Below are positions 1 to 6,061 of a stretch of 6,435 nt of DNA, piece after piece (positions within the stretch are counted from its first letter, which is position 1; each line of letters starts with the position of its first letter). The stretch lies in contig WGED01000332.1 of NCBI GenBank assembly GCA_015492915.1, forward strand, positions 1 through 6,435, read 5' to 3'. This DNA comes from Cyclobacteriaceae bacterium (GTDB lineage: Bacteria; Bacteroidota; Bacteroidia; Cytophagales; Cyclobacteriaceae). The position numbers and the translations under genes were made by a program. The notes beneath the pieces were generated by a model, which was not told where the DNA came from, did not search any database, and worked only from the letters and a program-made list of their open reading frames with translations.

Positions 1-133
1 AGATAGGGGTGTTTTCTTCCACACCTTTAATTTCAGCAGTGATCTCAAAAGCCTCACCATCTTTTTCCTTGCTCGGATTGCAGCCATACAACGCGCTGAT
101 GGCGATGATAGCTATCAGGGCAATATTTTTCAT
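1..133 (-). CDS. Lipoprotein, N-terminal fragment (possible DUF4369-type)
   Basis: Only the first 44 codons are inside the window; the gene continues past base 1. The translation starts MKNIALIAIIAISALYGC, a lysine followed by a hydrophobic stretch and a lipobox ending at Cys18, so this is a type II signal peptide and the mature protein should be lipid-anchored in the cell envelope. After a charged linker (NPSKEKDGE) comes FEITAEIKGVEENTPI. That resembles the first beta strand of the DUF4369 domain found at the N-terminus of many Bacteroidota thioredoxin-like (AhpC/TSA) lipoproteins, but this is from memory on a very short stretch and is weak. The start is the only ATG before the signal peptide. 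The gene is 135 bases from the preceding GH3 gene, with a candidate terminator and a candidate promoter between, so it is probably its own transcription unit. Lipoprotein call firm, family tentative. Confidence 0.75.
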   Translation of the reverse strand, partial: MKNIALIAIIAISALYGCNPSKEKDGEAFEITAEIKGVEENTPI

Positions 134-169
134 AATCGAATAAATAAGGTTAATAAAAATTAAAGTTTG

Positions 170-177
170 CAAAAATA
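170..177 (-). promoter_or_regulatory. Candidate Bacteroidota -7 box for the leftmost lipoprotein gene
   Basis: Read on the minus strand, bases 177 to 170 are TATTTTTG, a full match to the Bacteroidota -7 consensus TAnnTTTG. It lies 36 bases before the start codon at 133, which leaves room for a leader of about 30 bases. The partner -33 element (TTTG) is poor: the nearest T-run (204 to 201) is 23 bases upstream rather than the usual 19-20. The region is AT-rich, so a chance match is possible. Confidence 0.35.
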
Positions 178-199
178 GCTTTTCCCTATGGATTTTTGT

Positions 200-235
200 T
201 AAAATGATCCCCTTTTTCGACAAAGAGGCCATCAT
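200..235 (-). terminator. Candidate imperfect hairpin terminator after the GH3 gene
   Basis: On the minus strand, 235 to 204 folds as an outer 5-bp stem (ATGAT with ATCAT), a 2x2 internal loop, and an inner CCTCTTT/AAAAAGG stem with one mismatch around a GTCG loop. It is followed by TTTT-A and further T/A-rich sequence. It sits 34 bases past the GH3 stop codon and before the candidate promoter of the next gene, which is where a terminator is expected. The internal loop and short T-run make it weaker than the one at 4247-4282. Confidence 0.35.
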
Positions 236-268
236 CTCATGCGGAAGGACACTGCAAGCCGGGGAAAA

Positions 269-1393
269 TCATATGAGATTTAGGCATATTTTCAGGCGAA
301 TGATTTTCCTGACAGAGGCATCCACCTGTTTGTGAAACTGATTGTCAGATCTGTATTTCTCCAGAATGAGGCTATGAAGCTTCTTCTCATCCGGTTCCAT
401 GAGTATCATATCACAACCGGCTTCTACAGCTTTGAGGGAAGCATTTTCTGTTTTTTGCACGGCGCCCATGTTCATGGCATCCGTGATGATAATTCCTTTA
501 AAATCAAGGCTGTCTTTGAGCAGGCCGTTCACGATGTTTCGCGAACAGCTTGCGGGCAGACCATCAGTGTCGTAAAGCCCGTTATTGCGCACCGCAATGT
601 GACCAATCATGATGCTTATCACCCCTCCTTCAATCAAAGGGATATAATTTCGCACTTCTTCCATAGCCCCGTCAATGTAAACCAGTTGCTTGTGGGTATC
701 ACCTTTCACTAGCCCGTGGCCGGGAAAGTGTTTAGCCGTTGCCGCCACTTCTTCAGCCTGAGTCGCTGCAATGAAAACGCCTGCCAGGCTTACCACCCTT
801 GCACTGTCGTTGCCGAAGGTTCGGTTGGTGATGGCCTCGTTGGAGGGGCTTATGTCCACGACAGGGGCAAAATTATGCCTGATTCCCATGGTACGGAGTT
901 CGCCTGTTATCAGCTTTGCCACTGATTTGCATTCCTGCGCAGATGCCAGCTCAATAGTTTTAGGCACTATGGGGACATTCCTAATTTTTAGATTGAAAAG
1001 ACTTGGCTCGGCGTCGGCACTAAATAGGAGCGGCAGCAGGCCTGATTCACGCGCAAGAGAATCGAAGCGGCTTGTAAGCCTTGTAAAAGAATCCTTTTCA
1101 CCCTTCAGCATGACTATACCGCCGATTATTTTGTCCTGAAGTAGTTGTTCGACGCTTTTTGCAGGTTTCCCGTTTTCTCCTGCCGAAGTAATGATCATCT
1201 GGGCGATGCGTACTTCTTCAGTGAGCCCGGCGAATAGGCTGTCAACTTTCAGGTGAAGCATTTTATTGTCGCCATAAAAATCCTTCAATGAAAATTCATG
1301 AATAATTTGCTTATTTTCCATTGCCTTATCTTCCTGTTTTACCGTGCAACCGGACAGCATGAACAAAGTGATTAATAATACCCGAATTGTCAT
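269..1393 (-). CDS. GH3 lipoprotein, NagZ-type beta-N-acetylhexosaminidase
   Basis: 374 residues. A short signal peptide ends in the lipobox LSGC (Cys16), so the protein should be anchored in the envelope facing the periplasm, as the Bacillus NagZ lipoprotein is and unlike cytoplasmic E. coli NagZ. Residues about 50-370 form one GH3 TIM barrel. Visible motifs are NFAPVVDIS (174-182), NRTFG (190-194), KHFPGHG (221-227), the Asp232-Thr-His234 pair that serves as general acid/base in NagZ enzymes, and ITDAMNMGA (303-311) with Asp305 as predicted nucleophile. The family removes terminal beta-linked N-acetylglucosamine, typically from peptidoglycan fragments. The usual DxEGG substrate loop reads DAEPSLF (127-133), keeping Asp but losing the two glycines. 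There is no C-terminal GH3 or beta-lactamase-like domain as in the long Bacteroidota relatives; the ending (VRKIIRLKICLNL) is normal for a single-domain enzyme. The start has a modest GAGAG purine run 3 bases upstream. It lies 18 bases after the phosphofructokinase stop, implying co-transcription. Class is secure; exact substrate is inferred. Confidence 0.88.
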   Translation of the reverse strand: MTIRVLLITLFMLSGCTVKQEDKAMENKQIIHEFSLKDFYGDNKMLHLKVDSLFAGLTEEVRIAQMIITSAGENGKPAKSVEQLLQDKIIGGIVMLKGEKDSFTRLTSRFDSLARESGLLPLLFSADAEPSLFNLKIRNVPIVPKTIELASAQECKSVAKLITGELRTMGIRHNFAPVVDISPSNEAITNRTFGNDSARVVSLAGVFIAATQAEEVAATAKHFPGHGLVKGDTHKQLVYIDGAMEEVRNYIPLIEGGVISIMIGHIAVRNNGLYDTDGLPASCSRNIVNGLLKDSLDFKGIIITDAMNMGAVQKTENASLKAVEAGCDMILMEPDEKKLHSLILEKYRSDNQFHKQVDASVRKIIRLKICLNLI

Positions 1394-1411
1394 ATGCTCT
1401 CGTAATTTTCT

Positions 1412-3646
1412 TTATTGGTCTTTAGAATGAGATGATTTGCCAAACAGGTTGACGATCTCCTCAAGTGCGAGCCACCATTGCTCTTTGGGCCGTTCAAATT
1501 TGACGTCCATTTTTCGTTCCAGGTCGAGGATGTTGAATATTTCAAACTCTCCGCCGTGCAGCCCGATGCTTACTACGTCTTTTGTGCCATCCGATATCAA
1601 TTTCAGCAAATGGTCGACGCCGAGTGTTGCCATGCGGGTGGCCAGTGATCTGTCGAAAGGGCTCGGGTTGCCGCCCTGTTGTATGTGCCCGAGGATAGAT
1701 TGCCGCACATCGAAAACCTCCCCGCCGTCTTCTTCATACAGTGCACTGATAAACGGGGTGGTGTAAATCTTATTGGCATACTCACTTTTGACCACAAGCC
1801 CCATACGGCGACCTTCCATAAATGCATTTTTGAATAAATGCACATCATCCTGAAGGTCGTGAAGGGTAATGCCCTTTTCATGAACATATACCCTTTCGGC
1901 TCCTGTCGCCAGACCGCTCAGCATGGCGAGGAAGCCGCAATAGCATCCCATCACTTCCACGACAAATACACGCTGATTGGCTACGGCCGACTCCTTGATT
2001 TTGTCCACCGCCTCGATGATGCTGTTGAGCGCGGTATCGGCCCCGATGCTGAAAACCGTGCCCGGCAGATTGTTGTTGATGGTGGCCGGAATACATACGA
2101 TAGGCATGTCAAAAGCGGGAAATTCATTCCGTTTATCCAGCAGTCTGTACGCACCGGCATAGCCGACGAAACCTCCGATAATGATCAGTCCGTGGATATT
2201 GCGTTTTTCAAGGTTCTTTGAAATCTCATAAAAATCCCGGTTATCGGGAATTTTCCTGTTGGTGCCCAGCTCAGCGCCTCCTGTCGAAGTCCAGTCTTCC
2301 ACGTCCATCCAGCCCAGCGGAGTGATGTCATCGCTGATCAGGCCTTTGAAACCGTTGTAAACGCCAAATATCTTGTGCCCCTTGTCAATGCCCGTTTTCA
2401 CCGCTGTACGCACGGCATTGTTCATGCCTGGCGCCAGTGTTCCGGCATTCATAACAAGAATATTGAGTGATTTTGGCCCTGCGTCTTTGTTGGGCTTTGC
2501 ACGGCTCAGCGTCCTGAAAGTATCGAGTGAATTTTTAAAACTTCCGCCGCGCATCTCAATCGCTTCATTGAATTTTCTTTCGGAAATGATTTGGGGGATC
2601 ATCTGATTTTTTCTGATGCTCTCCATCAGGGGTATGGCTTTTACACGATTTTTCTGAAGCGCAATGATCACGGACTCAGCGTCGTCGGGATTATCAATAA
2701 GATGCCGCACGGCAGCATATCCGAGTACAGTGCTCATATACCTGTCGAAAGCTGTCGGCGAGCCACCCCGCTGCACATGCCCCAGAATAGTGAGGCGCGC
2801 ATCCTCATGAATACGGTTTTTAAGCTCCTCGACCACCTCGAAACTTTTGATTGGATTGCCATGCTTGTCTATTGCTCCTTCTGCTATGATGATGAGGCTC
2901 TTCTGCTTTCCGGCTTTTTTATTTTCAGTGATTTTATTGCAAAGTGCCTGTGCCCAGTCATCCTGTTCGGGCGGATATTCGGGAATGAACACGTAATCGG
3001 CCCCGGAAGATAATGCACTGACAAGTGCCAGGTAGCCGCAATTCCGGCCCATCACTTCCACCACAAAGGTGCGCTGATGGCTCGCCGCGGTACTACTGAT
3101 GGCATCGAGGGCTTCCGAGATTCTCCTCAGGGCGGTATCGGCACCGATGGTCATATCGGTACCTGTCAGGTCATTGTCGATCGACCCGACGAGGCCGACA
3201 ATATTGAGCCTCGGGTGCATGAATGCCTGCTCTTTGGTGATTTCATCATTTTTCAGCAGTTCTTCCACGAGTGAGGGCCATTCTTCACTGAAAAGGTTGG
3301 CGCCTGTCAGGCTTCCGTCGCCACCGATCACCACGAGATTGTCGATATGTTTTTCTATAAGATTTTTAGCAGCCTGCAGTCTTCCTTCTCTTTCACGAAA
3401 TTCTTTACATCGCGCAGTGCCAATGATGGTGCCTCCTTTATGTAGAATGCCACCCACAGAGCCCCATTCCATCTTTTTTATTTTGTCTCCTCCTTCAAGC
3501 ATCCCCTGATATCCGTGGTAAATGGCATAGACATCGATATCATAAAACAAGGCGGTTTTGACCACTGCCCTGACGGCGGCATTCATTCCGGGCGCATCAC
3601 CACCGCTGGTCATGACGCCTATACAGTTCAATTTATTGTCAGACAT
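1412..3646 (-). CDS. Tandem eukaryotic-type ATP-dependent 6-phosphofructokinase
   Basis: 744 residues, over twice the usual bacterial PfkA length (about 320). Two homologous PFK domains (about 1-374 and 394-744) are joined by a short linker. The enzyme phosphorylates fructose 6-phosphate to fructose 1,6-bisphosphate in the cytoplasm, the committed step of glycolysis. The N-half has the full catalytic set: TSGGDAPGMN (13-22), GTARCKEFR with Arg79, GGDGS (108-112, the ATP-type rather than PPi-type GGDDS), GSIDND (154-159) with catalytic base Asp157, Arg192, EVMGRNCG (197-204), Arg284 and HVQRGGSP (290-297). The C-half has lost catalysis: GGDGS is GGFVG (491-495), IDND is INNN (Asp to Asn524), MGR is MGC (568), HxQR is HIQQ (654-657). 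It keeps Arg464, Arg559, Arg648, His654 and Arg719 of the sugar-phosphate pocket. This mirrors animal PFK-1, whose C-half pocket binds fructose 2,6-bisphosphate. The start at 3646 leaves ten residues before the first motif; no clear Shine-Dalgarno site. First gene of a probable two-gene operon with the GH3 lipoprotein. Confidence 0.95.
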   Translation of the reverse strand: MSDNKLNCIGVMTSGGDAPGMNAAVRAVVKTALFYDIDVYAIYHGYQGMLEGGDKIKKMEWGSVGGILHKGGTIIGTARCKEFREREGRLQAAKNLIEKHIDNLVVIGGDGSLTGANLFSEEWPSLVEELLKNDEITKEQAFMHPRLNIVGLVGSIDNDLTGTDMTIGADTALRRISEALDAISSTAASHQRTFVVEVMGRNCGYLALVSALSSGADYVFIPEYPPEQDDWAQALCNKITENKKAGKQKSLIIIAEGAIDKHGNPIKSFEVVEELKNRIHEDARLTILGHVQRGGSPTAFDRYMSTVLGYAAVRHLIDNPDDAESVIIALQKNRVKAIPLMESIRKNQMIPQIISERKFNEAIEMRGGSFKNSLDTFRTLSRAKPNKDAGPKSLNILVMNAGTLAPGMNNAVRTAVKTGIDKGHKIFGVYNGFKGLISDDITPLGWMDVEDWTSTGGAELGTNRKIPDNRDFYEISKNLEKRNIHGLIIIGGFVGYAGAYRLLDKRNEFPAFDMPIVCIPATINNNLPGTVFSIGADTALNSIIEAVDKIKESAVANQRVFVVEVMGCYCGFLAMLSGLATGAERVYVHEKGITLHDLQDDVHLFKNAFMEGRRMGLVVKSEYANKIYTTPFISALYEEDGGEVFDVRQSILGHIQQGGNPSPFDRSLATRMATLGVDHLLKLISDGTKDVVSIGLHGGEFEIFNILDLERKMDVKFERPKEQWWLALEEIVNLFGKSSHSKDQ
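2470..2524 (-). other. Linker between the two phosphofructokinase domains
   Basis: Codons about 375-392, rich in Lys, Arg, Pro and Ser (including SRAKPNKDAG at 381-390), separate the last helix of the catalytic half from the first strand of the second half (SLNILVMNAGTLAPGMN, 393-409). The position matches the inter-domain linker of eukaryotic PFK-1. The reading frame is continuous across it, so this is a true fusion and not two adjacent genes. Confidence 0.75.
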
Positions 3647-3734
3647 ATCGGGCTGGTTTTAAGTGTTGATTTCTGATAATGATTTCATCGCTAAAGTTGA
3701 TAAAAGTTCATTGAAAATGTATCAATCTCATGAG

Positions 3735-3857
3735 AAAATGATGATTTTTTCGAAAGTTTCGGAATGGAGGTTCTGAGGACGGAATATGAATCAAACGATT
3801 CTTTTCCTGCATAAATCATCCTGCCGGATTCCTGATTGGAAAAATGGTGATTTTTTC
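3735..3857. repeat. 17-base direct repeat pair (two copies, 106 bases apart)
   Basis: AAAATGATGATTTTTTC at 3735-3751 and AAAATGGTGATTTTTTC at 3841-3857 match at 16 of 17 bases, in the same orientation, start to start 106 bases. Both are in the divergent non-coding region. They could be paired binding sites for a regulator of the phosphofructokinase or the small gene, or a by-product of AT-rich composition. No protein is implicated by the sequence. Confidence 0.45.
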
Positions 3858-3983
3858 ATGATCGGGGACAGATGTAAGCTTTATTGAATATTTAAAGAAA
3901 AAATATAAATTATCAAGGATTACATTTTTTGATACAATAGTATATACTCCTGCAACTACAAATTATTCTTGTTCACATTTAAA

Positions 3984-3990
3984 AAGGAGG
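3984..3990 (+). promoter_or_regulatory. Consensus Shine-Dalgarno site of the small gene
   Basis: AAGGAGG, complementary to the 3' end of 16S rRNA, ends 5 bases before the ATG at 3996. It decides the start: an upstream in-frame TTG at 3969 would place the site inside the coding region. Every other gene start in this window has only a weak purine run or none. Confidence 0.85.
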
Positions 3991-3995
3991 TTGAA

Positions 3996-4211
3996 ATGAC
4001 CATATCGAAATTTGCCGAACTCACACCTAAGAATCAACTGGATTACCTGAACAAAACAGCCATACTTATTCATCGAATTGTAAAAGGCAATCTGATCGTT
4101 TCTCTGTACTGGAGTAAAGATTTCATATTTGAGGTATTCAATGAAAAGAGTGATACGAAATCATATGAAATCAAATGTTACGACAGGTATAAATACGTTC
4201 AATCGGCATGA
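3996..4211 (+). CDS. Small conserved-looking protein of unknown function (71 aa)
   Basis: 71 residues starting MTISKFAELTPKNQLDYL. No signal peptide and no membrane segment, so probably cytoplasmic. The N-terminal part looks helical (residues 2-18); the rest looks like a small beta sheet built from hydrophobic/aromatic strands (around GNLIVSLYWSKDFIFEVF and SYEIKCYDRYKYV). The pattern FxxLxxxxQLxYL followed by an LYxxxxFxxEVF strand pair resembles, from memory, a group of 70-80-residue uncharacterised proteins frequent in Bacteroidota; no function is known to me. The start is fixed by the AAGGAGG site. Base composition is about 35% G+C by hand count, clearly lower than the flanking metabolic genes, which may mean recent transfer or simply a small, weakly constrained gene. 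It stands alone, divergent from the phosphofructokinase and convergent with the sugar transporter, ending in a strong terminator. Confidence 0.75.
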   Translation: MTISKFAELTPKNQLDYLNKTAILIHRIVKGNLIVSLYWSKDFIFEVFNEKSDTKSYEIKCYDRYKYVQSA

Positions 4212-4246
4212 TTAATGGAATGCTTTTTTTTTACATAGCCATAATT

Positions 4247-4282
4247 AAAAAAAGGCTGTCTCGATAAGAGGCAGCCTTTTTT
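4247..4282. terminator. Bidirectional intrinsic terminator
   Basis: A 9-bp stem GGCTGTCTC (4254-4262) / GAGGCAGCC (4268-4276) with one G-T wobble and a 5-base loop (GATAA), flanked by seven A (4247-4253) and six T (4277-4282). The A and T runs give a U-tract in either direction, so it can stop transcription of the small gene from the left and the transporter gene from the right. It sits between their stop codons, as expected for convergent genes. Confidence 0.9.
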
Positions 4283-4301
4283 ATAAAGAAATGATTATTT
4301 T

Positions 4302-5753
4302 CTAAAGTTCATTGGGCGTTTTGCCTGCTCTCCAGTGCTCTTCGATCTCCTCCAGTGAAACGCCCTTGGTTTCCGGGATATATTTCAGTCCCCAGATAAT
4401 GCCCAGCACGGCTATGGCGGCATAGAGCAGGAAGGCACCAGCCGGGTTGGGATCGGTCGTTATCACCTCCTTTCCATCCACGACTGCCTTGTTGGTTATT
4501 TCCATGCCATCACCTGTAAACAGCCAGGCAAGCTTCAGGAAGGTGAATGCTACGATACCGTTGAAGAACCAGTTAGAGAGTGCTCCGACACTCATGCCGA
4601 CGCCGCGGATCTTTAACGGGAAAATTTCCGAAATGATGAGCCAACCCAGCGGTCCGAGGCTGATAGCGAAAAAAACGATATAGATAAGCACGGTACCAAC
4701 AATAACGAAACGCAGATTTTCGCCGAGACTGTCTTTCATAAAGAAAAAGATACCCAGTGCGGTAAGTGAAATCATAATGCCCACCAGGCCGATAAAGTAC
4801 AGTTTTCGTCGCCCGAGCTTATCGATCATAAACATGGCCACTACAGTTGCCAGCACATTCACCACTCCCACGCTCACCGTGGCAGCAATAGCAGCGCGGG
4901 CCCCCTCAAATCCTGCAATGATGAAGAGTGTCGGCGCATAATAGATCACCGTGTTGATACCGACAAACTGTTGTACGAACATGATTCCGATGGCGATCAT
5001 CAGCGGCGTACGCCAGGTTTTACTGAACAGCTCACTAAATCCGACAGACTCCTGCTCCAGCGCGATTTCATCTTTGATCTTTTTGATTGCCGCTTCGACG
5101 AGAGCAGGGTCTTCTACTTTTTCCAACACCCTGCGACCTTCTTCTTCCTTGCCTTTGGCAAAGAGGAATCTCGGTGTCTCAGGCAGGAAGAGCATGCCAA
5201 CCAACAGGATGATAGCAGGGAATACGCCTACATAAAACATCCATCTCCAGGAGAAAGGATTGGATTCATCCGCAAATGCCAGGTCGCTGAAATAAGAGGC
5301 GACAATACCGATTGTGATCATTAGCTGGAATGACGATACCATGGCGCCGCGAACTCTGGTGGGTGAGATCTCCGAAATGTACAGCGGGACGGCAAAAGAT
5401 GAAATCCCGATGGCTACACCCAGTAATATCCTGCTGAAAACCAGAAACCACATCGATGGTGCGGCGCCGGTCAGGATTGAACCTGCAGCAAAAATCAGTG
5501 ATGTGACAATAATGACCTTTTTTCTCCCGACAATATCTGTAATACGCCCGGAACTCAATGCTCCCAGCACGGCACCAACCAGTACCGCTGTAGTGACAAG
5601 TTCCTGCTGTCCGGTGGTGAGTCCCCAGCTTTGCCTGAGAAACGGTAATGCACCCGATATCACTCCGGTGTCAAACCCAAAGAGTAAACCTCCTGTAGAG
5701 GCAATGGCGGCGATGGTAATCACCAGCCCGATATTTTGTTTTTTTTCTGCCAT
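4302..5753 (-). CDS. Sugar porter MFS transporter (XylE/GalP-like sugar:H+ symporter)
   Basis: 483 residues with about 12 membrane helices and a cytoplasmic loop of about 60 residues between helices 6 and 7 (191-248), the sugar-porter layout; it acts in the inner membrane. Motifs: GFDTGVISG (26-34) with Asp28 equivalent to the proton-coupling Asp27 of XylE; GRITDIVGRKK (69-79); SRILLGVAIG with Arg108; PLYISEISPTRVRG (123-136); Gln143; PETPRFL (191-197); QQFVGINTVIYYAP (261-274), whose Gln261, Gln262, Asn267 and Tyr271 match XylE sugar-binding Gln288, Gln289, Asn294 and Tyr298; DKLGRRK (311-317); GPLGWLIISEIFP with Trp371 matching Trp392; and PETKGVSLEEIE (460-471). Retention of the Asp suggests proton symport rather than facilitated diffusion. 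Substrate is a monosaccharide such as glucose, galactose, xylose or arabinose; the sequence does not say which. The loop before helix 12 (411-437) is long and polar. Start is the first ATG after a stop, with no clear Shine-Dalgarno site. Divergent from a sugar isomerase-like gene. Confidence 0.93.
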   Translation of the reverse strand: MAEKKQNIGLVITIAAIASTGGLLFGFDTGVISGALPFLRQSWGLTTGQQELVTTAVLVGAVLGALSSGRITDIVGRKKVIIVTSLIFAAGSILTGAAPSMWFLVFSRILLGVAIGISSFAVPLYISEISPTRVRGAMVSSFQLMITIGIVASYFSDLAFADESNPFSWRWMFYVGVFPAIILLVGMLFLPETPRFLFAKGKEEEGRRVLEKVEDPALVEAAIKKIKDEIALEQESVGFSELFSKTWRTPLMIAIGIMFVQQFVGINTVIYYAPTLFIIAGFEGARAAIAATVSVGVVNVLATVVAMFMIDKLGRRKLYFIGLVGIMISLTALGIFFFMKDSLGENLRFVIVGTVLIYIVFFAISLGPLGWLIISEIFPLKIRGVGMSVGALSNWFFNGIVAFTFLKLAWLFTGDGMEITNKAVVDGKEVITTDPNPAGAFLLYAAIAVLGIIWGLKYIPETKGVSLEEIEEHWRAGKTPNEL

Positions 5754-6061
5754 TTCTGTTAAGATTTTATGTGTTCCTTAAAGTATATGTATAAAAAATA
5801 TAGAGCCGCATTAATATGTTAAAAGTCAATTTAATCCCCATGTGGTATATAGCTGTCTGTATTCTTTACGCAAAATATAGAAAAAATAAAACAATCTGCA
5901 TACGGACTAAAAAAATCCGTCCTTTCGGTGGCTTTAGCACTTTATTTCCCTGTGTGTGAATAATGATTAAAAATCTTTTATCTGAGTGTCAAAATACTAA
6001 ATTGCACATGTTTTTTGCATTTTTTTCATGTATTGATAATTAAGATAAAATTTCGTCCATA
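5754..6061. other. 308-base divergent intergenic region
   Basis: AT-rich spacer holding the promoters of the transporter (leftward) and the Tat-exported gene (rightward). No ORF of note and no RNA gene recognised. On the minus strand TATATTTTG (5879 to 5871) nearly matches the -7 consensus but has one base too many. On the plus strand TTTG (6014-6017), 19 bases, then TAATTAAG (6037-6044) has the right spacing for a -33/-7 pair but a degraded -7 box; it would give a leader of only about 12 bases. Two T-tracts (6011-6016 and 6020-6026) centred about 9.5 bases apart lie within the putative promoter. A 5-bp hairpin (ACGGA 5902-5906 / TCCGT 5916-5920) has an A-rich loop and no clear role. Confidence 0.45.

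Larger units (their letters stand above)
3647..3995. other. 349-base divergent intergenic region
   Basis: AT-rich stretch between the phosphofructokinase gene (leftward) and the small plus-strand gene. It must hold promoters for both. On the minus strand, TTGATA (3725 to 3720), a 17-base spacer and TATCAA (3702 to 3697) are a possible sigma70-like pair about 50 bases before the phosphofructokinase start, but no good Bacteroidota TAnnTTTG box is visible. On the plus strand TATTCTTG (3964-3971) is one base off TAnnTTTG and would give a leader of about 20 bases for the small gene, with no -33 partner. Also present are a near-exact 17-base direct repeat, a perfect 10-base palindrome AGTATATACT (3939-3948) and a 5-bp inverted repeat ATTGA/TCAAT (3710-3726). 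No convincing gene or RNA gene was seen. Confidence 0.5.

Noticed and set aside
332..1139. Plus-strand ORFs opposite the GH3 gene.
   Set aside because: They are antisense shadows of a gene with clear catalytic motifs and have no family resemblance or ribosome sites.
1437..3509. Numerous ORFs on both strands within the phosphofructokinase gene.
   Set aside because: All overlap a continuous frame with full PFK motifs; their translations are low-complexity antisense or shifted-frame products.
1412..3646. Idea that the long phosphofructokinase is a PPi-dependent enzyme (also often longer than PfkA).
   Set aside because: The N-half has GGDGS and GSIDND, the ATP-type residues, not the GGDDS and PKTIDND pattern of PPi-dependent enzymes.
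3786..3887. A 33-codon plus-strand ORF (begins MNQTILFLHKS) in the intergenic region, preceded at a distance by GGAGG and GAGG.
   Set aside because: The GGAGG is 15 bases from the ATG, the product is short with no recognisable pattern, and it overlaps one copy of the direct repeat. Chance ORFs of this size are common.
3969..3995. TTG start at 3969 that would lengthen the small protein by nine residues.
   Set aside because: The consensus Shine-Dalgarno site would then lie inside the coding region, and the ATG at 3996 is ideally spaced from it.
4205..4232. GCAT...ATGC mini-hairpin followed by nine T just after the small gene.
   Set aside because: A 4-bp stem with a 10-base loop is too weak; the real terminator is the strong hairpin at 4247-4282.
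5902..5922. Short inverted repeat ACGGA/TCCGT with an A-rich loop.
   Set aside because: The stem is only 5 bp, no gene ends there, and it fits neither a terminator nor a known operator.
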